This document shows positions 36,698 through 48,900 of a stretch of 64,000 nt of DNA, in pieces (within the stretch, counting starts at the first letter, position 1; each line of letters opens with the position of its first letter). The stretch comes from Iris pallida. Its lineage: Eukaryota > Streptophyta > Magnoliopsida > Asparagales > Iridaceae. The position numbers and the translations under genes were made by a program. Under the pieces are notes generated by a model. That model saw only the letters and a list, made by a program, of their open reading frames with translations. It ran no database searches and had not been told where the DNA came from. Location of the stretch: contig JANAVB010006999.1 in NCBI GenBank assembly GCA_029216955.1, positions 1,205,853-1,269,852 of the forward strand, in the 5' to 3' direction.

Positions 36698-39600
36698 TGT
36701 CACGACCCGCACCCTAGAGTTAGGGCACGAGAAGTGGGTACGTCCAGCCTACGCCGCAGTGTCGGCGGTAGAACGCTGTCCTATGTCTCATGCATCTAAC
36801 AGTATAAGGCTAAACAGTTTATACTCCCCGAATGGGGGTGACATAGCAGGTACAGACTCAATCACATCTAAGGTAAAGCATGATAAGGATAGATAAAACA
36901 TGAAATCCAAAAGAGGTACAACAGAGAGAAATCTAAGTGTCTAAGTAAGATACACAAATCCAGAAATACATCTCAAATCTCCAAACTCAGATACAGTAAT
37001 CCATAAAGTAAATACAACTCCAGACAATTGAAATAACTATCTAAACAACCTCTAATGTGTCTCCTCTAGGCTAGCAGGCAATCTCCAAGCTATCTGTAAA
37101 ATTTATCAACGGGTCCAGTCAGGACATGAGCGAGTACAGTACATCTCAACAATATCATAACAGGTTAGGAAATATAAACATGCTAGAGAGTAAGATACAG
37201 GATAGGGGTGAGCGTCGGTATATTCGGTCGGTATTTGATCGAATTTTTCGGTATTTTTTTTAATCGGTATTTAAAATATCAATATCAATACCGTACCATT
37301 TAGAATCGATTTTTTCGGTTTCGGTTAAATCGGTATTCGGTCGGTTTTTATTCGGTATCGGTATTTTACCAATTAACATTTGGTCAATCAACACACTTAA
37401 TATTGTAGAACCTCTTAACCTATAATATATATTTTTACATTTTTGGAAGCATTAAATTTCAAAGTCAAGCCTCTACCAACCAAACTACTCATCAAAATTA
37501 TTAGAAAAATATGTAACAAGTTGCAAACACCTAAAAATGGGCTTGAAAGATCAAACGTTGTCACTAAGTTTAATCTTTAGTATAAGTTTAAGTAACCAAA
37601 ATTTACTTCAAAATTCTATGAGAAAACAAAAACATAAGCTCAAAAGACCAAAAACTCAATTCTCGGCATTCTTGACATAACTTCAAGTCCATTAAAATTC
37701 ATTCTAAGTTCTAAGAAACTGATTAAAACAAAGATAAAAATAAAAATGAGTAGTATAAAATTAATCACGAACAACATTATATATATGATCGGTTCGGTTC
37801 GGTATTTTCGGTATGGTATTACACTCAAACCGTTACCACTACCATTATACCATAGTTTAGTCGGTTCGGCAATTCGGTATCGGTACATATTTTCGGTTCG
37901 GTTTTTCGGTATATTTTCAATCGGTATTCGGTCGGTTTTTCGGTATCGGTCGGTATTTGCTCACCCCTAATACAGGATCTGAAGAAATAACATGATGAAA
38001 AAGAGAGAGACTGTAAGTAAATAGCTACAATATATAGAGAACCATCAGTGACTAGTGATTCAGAGCACAAGATGGTTATGTAAACGGTACGATGTTGTAC
38101 ACGAGTAATCTACAGAGGTTGTACACGAGTAATCTACTGGATTGATTACATAACCACTTCTACTCCCCCGCCCCAATCAATACACAAGGATCAAGCTAAG
38201 TTATGTTATTGCACACGAAGTATAGTCGTACACGAGATCATGTGAATACATGAATATACACGATTTCATACGATTTGTACACGAATGTCACGAATACAAG
38301 GAGTACACGATGCTCACGATAAAGTACACGAACACGAATACCCGATGTATCCGCTAAGGGGATAACATCGCACAACAAGATCCATATAGTACTAATCCGT
38401 GTTTTCAACGTGTCAGCATCATGTAAAGTAATCTAAAGCAGGAAATATAATCCTAAACAAGATATGAAATGATCAGAGAATGTACTCGCCTGATATCTGA
38501 ATGTCCAAGGTAAAGATACTGTCCGAGGAGAGGTGTCTGGCTCCTAATTAGAACAGCACAAGTCACAACATGTCCAGAAGGGTAATATAAAGCACTACAA
38601 TGCATTCTACATGAATCTAGGTCAAACTATGCCAAAGTCAACCCTTGGTCAACTCTGGTCAACTGCACTAGTCAAACTAGGTCAAACTAGGTCATGTCCT
38701 AACCCAGCAAGTCTTACTAGGCCTAACCAAGACTATCCTAGCAAGCACACATCAATACAAGGCTATACAAGCCAACATACACCCAACTCTATAGCATGCA
38801 ATTATTCAATACTCAAATAGACAAGAATTCACATTGGATATACACTAGGTAATTTATTACTTTAAGCTATATATGTCTACACATATATACACATGCATAT
38901 ATTGGTATTCAACATTAGGTCTATAATCATGGCATTTCGAATGGTTATATTAACTTATATATTACAACACAATATGCTAACATATATATAATATACATAC
39001 ATAGCTAAGTTAACTATATTCATAAATACTTATTTAAGAGGCTATGTGTGTGTATGTGAACATGACAAAGGGACAAGTGAGGGTTAAATGGGCATACATA
39101 GTGTATACATATCAAAGAGTGTCAAAGTGTAAGTGAACAAAGTGTCAAGTGTGATAGTGTCAACATAGTGTAAGGGGGTACATGAGGTAATATAGGATTT
39201 GTGTTAACATAGAACATTACATCTCATTAACTTGTATATTGCATACATTACATCTATTATTACATTACATTCATGCTTGCATTCATTCATCATTCATTTA
39301 TTCTCTTGCACTACTATATGCACCATACATTACATACTATGGAACCTACATATTCATTACAAGCCATACTTATACATGCTTACATTAGATAGGATACTTA
39401 CACCTCATACATCATTTATTTAACCATTTACTCATGCTTGCATTCTCTATTTAATTACATAATATATATACATTAACATGTGTTAAAATCAAATAGAATA
39501 TTATATTACACACAAGGGTGCACAAAATGCATATGCCGAATAGTAACTCCTACTAATAATCAATACTGTACCATCTCAGCATGAATTAAAATCTAGGATT

Positions 39601-40082
39601 AAAGTATGTTATAGATCTATGTGTTAGCTTTCCGAAACTTCAAACGGATCGCGTTTTCGTTTCCGGAAACTCCCGGAATCGCGAAAACACCGAGAACGCG
39701 TTTGTCTTTCGTACAGCTGACACTCAAATAATTCTCCAGAAAGTTATAGAAAGAATTAGGCCTATTAATACATGTTTTTGGAAAACTAACTTCAATACGC
39801 TTCTTTTAAAAAAAAACGGAAGATTAAACCGAGCTTTGAGCTAGAAGTTATGACATTTCTAAGTTAGGACTGAAATTAAAAACGTGGATAAAAATCATGA
39901 CGGATTTAGATAGTTTGAGCCAAAAGAATACACAATATATATCCTAATTATCCACAACAATAATGACAATAATAATATGAGGAACCACACTCACAAACTT
40001 GATTATATAATCATCATGAACCATTTATTACATATATAAATATAGATACACTCTCATTACAACATAAACACATCTATAAGAG

Positions 40083-40135
<53 letters not shown>

Positions 40136-41133
40136 CATGAACACATCTATAAGAGATACATGAATGAAATGTAAAGTACTCAAGAACACATCTCTACATA
40201 TTCAAATCTGAGATTTAATATGAATTAATTCATTTAATCAATATTTTAAATATAAAGTGTGTCCAAGTTTGGGGGTTTTCCCCATGAACACAAGACACAA
40301 CAATAATACAATAGAAATCCCTAAAGGACACATAATGGGCACAAGAGGACACAAAATAGGGACACAACAATGGGGGTCATTTCTATGGTTAAAACTTTCC
40401 TAAATACAAAATGGAGAAATAAAAGAGAAGGAAATATTACCTAAAGGAGAGAAAATCCAAGGAGAAATGCTTCTTCCTTGGGAGAGCTTGAGAGCACTTG
40501 GGGAAGAAGACTTCTCAAAGAAAGGAAATGAGATGGGAGTCCTATTAGGGCCGGCCACAATGGTTATATCCCCCCTTCATTGAATATTACAAGTTTGTCC
40601 CTCCCTTAGTTACAAGTGTTTAAAACAATTTTGGTTAGGATTTGGGGGTAAAAGGGTCAAATAAAAAAAAACTCTAAATGGTTAACCTAATAATTAGGAT
40701 TATGACTAATCTTTCTAACATAACTAATTAAAATGTGGGCCATGGCTAACTAATGCATGGGTCCAACTAGAGTCTAAGTTACCCCGGGTCCTCGTTACAA
40801 GTCGGATTGAGATGAAATTCGAACCCGACTCAAATAATCCCAAAACAATATCATAAATAATAAAATAATATCAAAATAATTCAAAGAGGTCAAATGCAAA
40901 ATATCCTTAGGCCAGAAATGACATTAAAATATCATAATCACATGGTTAGACTCTAGGTCAAACAGTCTCTAGGGTTTCACTAGCAAAACGTCAAAACCAC
41001 AAGTCATTGATTTAAATAATTTTAAAATGATTTAAAATCACCAAAAATCATATCATGAATTAAATATCATTATTAAAATAATTATAAACACGAAATTTTG
41101 AAATTATCCTCATTTGGAAAACTGGGTGCTACA
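36698..41133 (+). mobile_element. probable solo LTR of a Ty3/gypsy element, ~4.4 kb with an insert
   Basis: It starts TGTCACGACCCGCACCC and ends GGGTGCTACA, the TG...CA style of LTRs from Tekay/Del-like gypsy elements. It is flanked by the 5-bp duplication TCCTT (36693-36697 and 41134-41138). No gag-pol coding lies inside. A 767-bp hAT-like MITE is inserted at 37203, so the LTR itself is about 3.66 kb. It contains short TACACGAGTAATCTAC repeats (38097-38143), a GGTCAACT-rich patch (38620-38690), (TA)n at 40086-40134, and otherwise AT-rich DNA. Because only one LTR is seen, a non-autonomous element remains an alternative. Confidence 0.75.
37203..37969. mobile_element. hAT-like MITE inside the LTR
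   Basis: The ends TAGGGGTGAGC and GCTCACCCCTA are perfect 11-bp inverted repeats, flanked by the exact 8-bp duplication ATACAGGA (37195-37202 and 37970-37977). Sub-terminal regions are dense in TCGGTATTCGGTCGGTTTTT. It is 767 bp and non-coding. Confidence 0.92.
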
Positions 41134-41752
41134 TCCTTCGTCGGCCGCCCCCCTCCTTCCTTTGTCGGCCAGGCCCCCTCCCCCCTCCCCTTCTCCCTCC
41201 TCCGGCTCGCCCCCCTCCTCCCTCCGCTAGCCAGCACCGTCGACTCGCCCCTTCCTCTCTCCGTTGGCCGGCCCCCTTCGCCCCCCCCCCCCCCCCCCCC
41301 CCCCCCCAATCTCCCTCCGCCAGTCGGCCCCCCTTGAACCCACCCCCCCCCCCCCCCCCCCTTCCTCCCTTCGCTGGCCGGCCACCCTCCCCCCTCGTCT
41401 TGGCCGGCCCCGCTCGACCAACCTCCACCACCGGAGAGAGAGAGGGTGGGGGGGTGGGGGAGAGAGTAGGGGAGGGATAAAATCGTCTTTTTAGACGTAT
41501 TTTAACGGCTGTTAACGGTAAGGGTGCAAACTGAGCAAAAAAAAAAAAATAAGGATTCTTTTAAACTAGGATTCTTTAAATGCAATTTACGTAAATCTAA
41601 AGAGGATTTATATGCACTTTATCCTAGTTAGTTGATCCCACTTGTTCGTTACTATCTCAGTCCTTGTTATCCAACAAAACTTGTTGGTCTCATGTATGTC
41701 CAAGCTTGAGTAAAGATGATCATGGCGTGTGGGGGCTGTGGAAGAAGAAAAG

Positions 41753-42130
41753 GAAGGATAAAGGAGATGGTGGACAGTCATGGCATGTGAGCTATGTCCA
41801 TCGATCCACTGTTTGCTTGCACTGACATCCATTTGGTAAATGTGGTCATACATGCATGATATTGACAGCATATAAAAGAGGGACAAAGTTGGGAAATTGC
41901 AAAAAAAATAAAAGAAATAAAACTTATTGCACTTGGACATACCAATGCATCCTAACATTAATTTCACCCTCAAATTTAGGTTTTTATTTTCATAGGTTAA
42001 TCGCAACAAAGATGAATTTCTTAAAAAAAAAAATTAGTTCACTCATTATCTTTTTATGCTTTTGAAATTGGCATATTGGAAATATAGAAGGATACATGTT
42101 TCAACTTTATAAGGATTTAAATTCGTAGTA
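41753..42130 (+). repeat. segmental duplication copy B (pair with 34484-35125)
   Basis: See copy A. Copy B lacks the microsatellite-bounded insertion, and its homology continues through AACATTAATTTCACCCTCAA to about 42130. The two copies flank the nested transposon block. Confidence 0.85.
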
Positions 42131-43053
42131 TAGGGTTAGTATTGAAAATACATAATGTTCTTACATTCATACAGGATCTGTCCATAGATAAGTCCGACAA
42201 AACTTCATATTTGAATTCTCTACTTAGGACAACCTTTCAGGTCTAACGTGACATGCAAGAGGTCGGGATTGCAGGTAGCCCCCAAGGACCAACCCGTAAC
42301 AATGATTTAAGAGACAACTAAAATAAGTTCCGGTTCGGACAATCCAACCTTCCAAGTCGGTCCTGCATTCATAACTACTTTATATTAAGTTCTTGAGTAA
42401 CATGGAAAATTTGTAGGTATACTCGCTCTTAGTAGATACTTACTCGATTGTCCGAGGGTTAGTGTTGAGAAAGTTCCGATCTAACACTTTTTCGGCAGGT
42501 TCATCAAAATATTTTCTTGCGGTCTTTATTATTGCATCACCATTCGTTATAGAGAGCTTATTATTTTAGATTATTAGAGAAAACTAACCAAAAATAGAAA
42601 GAAAATTACTGTAGATCTCAAGGATGGAAACCTTGACCTACCGTCCAGGTTTTAGGTGCATTTATAATCGGGTTGACCCGCCTAACATGTTATGTCGATC
42701 CATGTTCAAGAAGGTGACCTACTTGACATGTTGTGACTTTTAACCGAAAAGAGATGTGACCCGTTAGCAAAAAAGGATCGATCTAGGTTCATGATAGCGA
42801 ACTTTGTTTCGCATAAAGCGATCCACTAGCAAAATGTTTGTTAAGTCCTGTTTATGTTTTAAAAGCTGTCCAAAAATTGAGTTTGTTTTAGTAATTTTTA
42901 TTGTGAATACGTTATATTTATACTACTATGTAATGAAAAAATTTAGTCTTAATCGTTAATTTTTTTCAAAAAATATTCTTATCTATATTTTTACTAATTA
43001 AAATGGTACATTATATTTAACATGAATAGTTAGGTAATTACGTATAGAAAGAA

Positions 43054-43379
43054 GGGGTTAATTAGTCTTTAGATTCCAAAAATATTCAAAAAATTAGCAT
43101 TTGGGTCATGAAGATATCCAACTTATGTTTTAGATCCTGAGATGACGTTTGACCCATGTTGATCATCGAAAATCTGTTAATAAATAACTTGTGAACTCAA
43201 ACGAACAAGAATGTTTTTGCAACTCTAAGCCTAACTAAACATACAATATTTATTAACATATTTTAAATGGTCAATGTGGGTCAACCGCCATCTCAGAATC
43301 CAGACCCTAAGGTGGATATTTTTAGGACCCAAGCACTAATTTATCGAACATTTTTGGGACCCGGAGTCTAATTAACCCC
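43054..43379. mobile_element. TIR MITE (TAATTAGACT type), intact copy
   Basis: The ends GGGGTTAATTAG and CTAATTAACCCC are perfect 12-bp inverted repeats, with longer imperfect continuation (ATTCCAAAAATATTC against AACATTTTTGGGACC). It is related to 16389-17197. The flanks are A-rich, so the target duplication is unclear. Confidence 0.75.
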
Positions 43380-44099
43380 AAAAAAAATTGGAAGGGGGGG
43401 TGTTAAGGTTTTGTTCTTCAAATATTAAAAGACTATTGTTTATTTTTTCGAGTAATATCAAATACGGGGCCCACATACATGTATACTAGTATTTCATATA
43501 TAAAAAATTGGTAATATTGAAAGGTTTAAAAGATTAAAGAGGATCCATTAAGATCATAGTGTAGCTCTTTCTTGTTGTAACAACAAAGTGAAGCTAGGGA
43601 TTCCACAAGCCAAAGAAAAAGAAGGAAGGAAGATTGAACCATCATTGTCAAGTAGGGTAGAGCCAAAAAAAAAGTTTGAAACAAATGAGCCTCATGGGTT
43701 GTCTTCCTTCCTAAATTCCACATGCTTCACAATTAGCTTGTTGGCTACATTACAATCTAACATAAAGTTTCTATTTATGTTAACATTAATATAGGGTTCT
43801 CCTACACTTTGCTTTTTGCCATCACCTCATGTGATTCCATGTGGCAGAGGCACTCAATCTGCAACCAAACCTCATGGATCTTGATCATCCTTCATTCCTG
43901 ATTAAACTAAGAACACTGTGATGACAGGCAGTTGTGTTTAGGATCTTGGTGTGATATTTGACCTCTAAATCTATGAAGTGTACATGTGTACAGTTTTTCT
44001 AATCAACTTACTATGTCATATAAAACAAAAAAATATTTTACATGCTAAAAAATATATTTTATTCATTAGAAAGAGTAATAATAAAATAATATACTAATG

Positions 44100-45293
44100 T
44101 TTTCCCTTTTCCATTTCTGTATCAAAGATACTTATATAATTATTTTGACTTTCCTTTTCATATTCAGAAGTATCGCTAGGGTTCCATGTTATCTTAAGTC
44201 GGTCATGTTATATGATGGTCACTTATGGAACCAACCAAGAATACACCTAATTCGTACGACATGGTTGTGCTTTTTTAGTCACAGAGACAAAAGATCCAAG
44301 TAATTATAAGGAGGTCATTGGATAAGAGAACAGAAATCGTTGAATATTTGCCATAATAGAAGAGATGGAGTCACTTTGAAAGAATGGTATGTGGAACTTG
44401 GTCGAGCTACCAAAGGATAAAAGGGCTATTGGATGAAAATGTGTATTCATAAAAAGGAGAATGAGAAATACGATGCGTGTTTACTGTTCATGTATTGTTC
44501 TGGTACCTGTCTACGTACTGATTATGATCATGTTCCTGTACATATACCATGCTCATGATTACTGATACTGTACTTACTGGCTATTCATGATTCATATTCT
44601 TATTTTCTTACATGTTCACATGATCTCGCATTCTTACTGTCGTACAGGTTCACATGATCTTGCATTCTTTTATGCTTGCATGCTAGTTTAGTTCATTAGA
44701 TTTCTTCTTTTGTGGTACTTGCTATTTGAAATTTTGACCCTACTGATTTTGTATGGCCATATGTCGTAGCGGAGCCAGAGGATTTACTGTATCTTCCAAT
44801 TGATGGTGTCCACGGGCAGGACCACCAGCCGAGTACCTGAGTGGGTGTTTATTCCTTTCACCCACTAATTATTTGTATATTATTTTGAGTTGTTTAGCCA
44901 CCAAGCATGTGTTTAGCTCGTGTTTTCGACTTGACTCTCGCCTACATGTTGACATGATTTGTATATATCTAGATACAGCTAGAGCTGATCATGTATTACT
45001 TATACTCTTGTTAGTATCTCATTTTGTATTACTAGTTTCATGAACATATATATTATAGCTTTAGACGTTTTACTGTTTTATATGTCTAATGATCATACAT
45101 CTTGTATCTTGTTGATTTGTATGTGATTAAGACAACTAGGATTGCTGGACCTAGTATTGTCCGTTTGATTGTAGGATAACTCTCATCTCTTAAACAACTG
45201 TGACTGTATCTTGGGGTACCTGAGTGCTCTTTTATATGTAGTCCTGCTTTGTTCGCACATGCTCTTCAGTATTCTGGTTCTGGGACGTGACAA
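44100..45293 (-). mobile_element. probable LTR remnant, reversed
   Basis: Read on the minus strand it begins TGTCACGTCCCAGAACC at 45293, the same style of start as the LTR at 36698. It continues with LTR-like text (ACCCACTCAGGTACTCGG, GATCATGTGAACATGTAAG). The other end is not defined; 44100 is an estimate. Confidence 0.45.
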
Positions 45294-45436
45294 TAGCTAA
45301 ACCGAATAAAACCTAATAAACCAAATCAATTATTCGGTTCGGTTCCGATTAGTTGTTTTTTTAGATTTTTTTTTAAATTTTGATTTTGAATATTTCGGTC
45401 CGGTTGAAACAGAATAGTGAGAATGCTCATCCCTAA
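45294..45436. mobile_element. hAT-like MITE remnant
   Basis: Text rich in TTATTCGGTTCGGTTCCG and ending GAATGCTCATCCCTAA matches the right-end style of hAT MITEs (compare 37203-37969). The left end is missing, replaced by the LTR remnant. Confidence 0.5.
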
Positions 45437-45955
45437 CGTGTACGACATTAGTTTTATAGTGGTTCCTTACCGACCGTGTGGAGGGGGACCGACGCGTGAA
45501 CCGACGCCACATGTCGGTCCCCCCATTAATTAGTCGGAGACATTTAACTGACGATAGCAGGAGGCTGATTTTGTAGATACCATGTTCCGACCAATAGGGG
45601 CCGGCACGTGCACAACTGCGGTCGCTCCCACGGTTCGTTTGAATTTTTTTTTTTTTTGGTTTAGTTTTAAACTTGAAATTTACTTAAATATGATGGGAGA
45701 AAAATAGTAAGTTGGTAAAATTATGTTTCTTGATGTTCACTCAATATTAAAAAGTTGTCCATGAAGTACACACAGTTGTCCATCATTGTCTGCACACACA
45801 CACACACAGTACGGCCCAAGTGAATTTCTTTTCCTTTTCCCTCCACCACCACACCTTTTCGAGGTGTTCGTCCTCCTTCCCTCTCCCTCCCTCTATTTAT
45901 TTCCACTCTCAACTCCAACTCCCAACAAAGCTTCTTCTTTTGAAGAGTGGTCGGA

Positions 45956-48900
45956 ATGGCTTCTTCTTCTTCTTCGTACTTCTCTCTTCGGTGGGAGAGC
46001 ACCGGCGACCACCAGTGGTGGTACGCCTCCCCGGTGGACCTCGCCGCCGCGAGCGGCCACTACGACCTCGTCCGCGAGCTCCTCCGGATCGACCCCAACC
46101 TCCTCATTAAGCTCACCTCCCTCCGCCGCCTCCGCCGCCTCGACTCCCTCTGGCCCGACCCCGCCGTCCGCCGCCGCCGCGCCTCCGTCGCCCGCGCCCT
46201 CCTCCGCGACTGCGGCGCCCCGCTCCTCCGCGCCGGCTACGGCGGATGGCTCCTCTACACCGCCGCCTCCGCCGGCGACCCCGCCTTCGTCTCCGACCTC
46301 CTCGCCGCCGACCCCCTCCTCGTGTTCGGCTCGGGGGAGTACGGCGTCACGGACGTCTTCTACGCCGCCGCGGCGGGGAGGAGCGCGGAGGCCTTCGCCG
46401 CGCTCTTCGACCACGCCGTGCGTCCGAGGGGAGGGACCGCGGACGGCGTCCTGAGGGCGGAGATGGTGCGCAGGGCGCTGCACGCCGCGGCGAGGGGAGG
46501 GGACCTGGAGATGATGAGGAAGCTTCTCGACGACGGGGACGTGCTGCTGCAGGAGTACAGAGATGCCCAGGGATCCACGCTGCTGCATGCTGCCTCCGGG
46601 AGAGGCCAGCTCGAGGTGAAAGCTCTTTTCTTGATCTATTGTTGCACGGACACGGACACGGACACGGACACAGAACATGGCACATATTGCTAGTGGCACG
46701 CACCCTAACTATAACTGCTCGATTCGAAGCACATTTCGTAAATTTTTTGGATCCTTAATAGTTGTGTTTGTTGCTGGTGTTGTGTTGGTTATTGTAATGA
46801 GATGAATGTAAAAAAAATACTGTTTTGTTCATGATGAACTCTTATTTGCAACTAAATTTGGATGGGACGTGCTTCAAAAGAGCAATTTATGAAATTGGGG
46901 TGTCATAAAGCGCAATAGTTGGGATGTCACTAGGGTAATTTAGCCTATATTTATATATACACACACGCCCGAAAGAAACACGCAATAGCGAACCACAACC
47001 TACTGGTCAAGTCTACCCCCTTTCGTACTGTGTATCCTGCTTAATGCTTATTGAGGTGAAAATGTGCGACCCAGGTAACTATGGTTGAGATTTCTAATTA
47101 TGTATGCAAGTTGTTCGTAAGAACTTGTTGAGACTAGGTTAATGTGGACCTATGTCGCATCAACTACAATATGATATAGACATAGAAAGAATGGATACAA
47201 CATTGAATTTGGTGTGTCCAACATGGAGAATGATCAATTTTTTGGAATGCCCGTGCTCCCTAGAGCCTAGAGGTGGACTGAAGTAATATTATAGATCATA
47301 GATGCCAATGTTTCCCTTTGTGCCGTGTTATGTAGATACTAGATAGGCTAAGGTATCAATTGAAATATCAGGCATGCATATCGGACTACTTAAATATACA
47401 CCTTATGTTACATGTATGATAAAAATAATCTATACACATTATTATAACTGTCCTAAATGCCCAAGATAGTAAGTATATGTTTATTTTTTTATTTTTTGAG
47501 ACAAAGGATGGAATCAAGGAGATATATGTCTAAGTATTGGTGAATCTTTAAGAACTTGTTGATTCTAGTTAGATGTTGACTATAATTTTAAATGTTTCCG
47601 TTGGTGCATTTACCTTATTATGAACATATTAAGACCATGCTTTATTTTGGTAATTTAATTGTTATCTTGTTTGTTGTATTACTATTTATATTGTTTATTG
47701 TGATGTTTTAACTAATATGGGAAACTTGGAGGGTTTGCTTGTATGAGCCTAAACTGCAATTCAAAAGAAAGCTCTACCTACCTGCCAACTAACCACCTAG
47801 GTTTTATGGCATGGTCCTCTCTTGCTCATAGCTACCTTGGATAGGAATATGACATCAACATAGAGGGTTGACGTCAGGTTGAAAACCGATTCATAAAATT
47901 TTGTCAAATCTTGTATATAGCTTTCTTATGTTCCATAGTCGACCCCATTCGGATGGAAGGAGACTTAGATGACGACAACGGCGATGATTTTGATATTTTT
48001 GCTGGGTTAGGTTGATAACGTTTGTTATTTCCTAACTCATGGGTGAATGAAATTTGTTTTGGTTCATATTTGGTAGTTTAAATATTCTTGCCTAAAGTGT
48101 TCACTACTAGTTTCCGCAGGATATGCTAAGTAGGACCTTTGTACATTTTTATTATTATCTTTAGTCCTACATTGAAAGATAAGTTAGTCTAACATGTACC
48201 ACTTAATATTGAGTCATTCAGTCTAATGGAGAACTTTCTTGTTTTTTGGCTTTCCGGATCATTCTCTGTTACTCTAACAAGTTAAAATTCAATTTATATC
48301 TGTGAATGTATAGATGAATTGCATGGTTGTTATCTTACTTGAAATAATAGAAGTGGTCCATACAATTCCGTTCTACTTTTGAACTGCTTCTTTTTTTCCT
48401 TTTTCTTTTTTCCATTTGTTTTTGAGAGAAGATGGGATAAGGAGATCCAAGCCAAATTTCATTCATTTTAGATCAATAAATTCACCAATACAAATAACAA
48501 CTATGGACTATATGACCACTAGATAGAAAATGTCAAAGTTGAGTATATAGAAAGGAGCCACATGTCAAGATAGGCAATTGAGCGCTGTTAGAAGCATCCG
48601 TAGAAATACTTGCCTCCATAGTCTCAGTTTCTGTAACTTTCGAAGTGAGGACATTTGTAAGATTGTGTTTGTCGGAGCATCAGAGGCTATACTGTTGTTC
48701 CTGGAGTGGTAAATATTGAGTTTACTCTAAGGCTGTGTTTGGTAGGAAGGATGGAAAAGTGGAAGGAAGGAAAAAGAAAATGATACATTTTCCTTCCATA
48801 TAGAAAGGAAAGATCATTTCCTTCCTTTGTATTTGGTAGCAAGGATGGAAAAGATAAGAGATGCATTTTCCTTTGTTTGGTATGAAAGAAAAAATGGAAG

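Larger units (their letters stand above)
36467..41625. mobile_element. TIR transposon (~0.7 kb) split by a 4.4-kb LTR insertion
   Basis: The left end AGGGTAAAGTGCATATAAAC and right end GGATTTATATGCACTTTATC-CT are inverted repeats of over 30 bp with few mismatches. They are flanked by the 8-bp target duplication AGTTAGTT (36459-36466 and 41626-41633). Removing the inner LTR leaves about 718 bp without coding sequence, rich in C (27 C at 41281-41307 and 19 C at 41343-41361). The 8-bp duplication suggests a hAT- or Mutator-type MITE. Confidence 0.82.
42131..45955. other. intergenic, repeat block to the ankyrin gene
   Basis: No gene. It contains the MITE at 43054-43379, a reversed LTR-like remnant ending at 45293 and a hAT-like remnant at 45294-45436. 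Close to the next gene, ACACACACACACAC lies at 45793-45807 and a CT-rich leader follows. TATTTAT at 45894-45900 is a weak TATA-like match about 56 bp before the start codon at 45956. Confidence 0.65.

Noticed and set aside
41082..41494. Gly/Arg- and Pro-rich ORFs
   Set aside because: Both strands of a C-tract-rich part of a MITE; no conserved protein.
45893..46699. 268-codon minus-strand ORF opposite ankyrin exon 1
   Set aside because: It is a by-product of very high GC in the real exon; its sequence is low-complexity and matches nothing.
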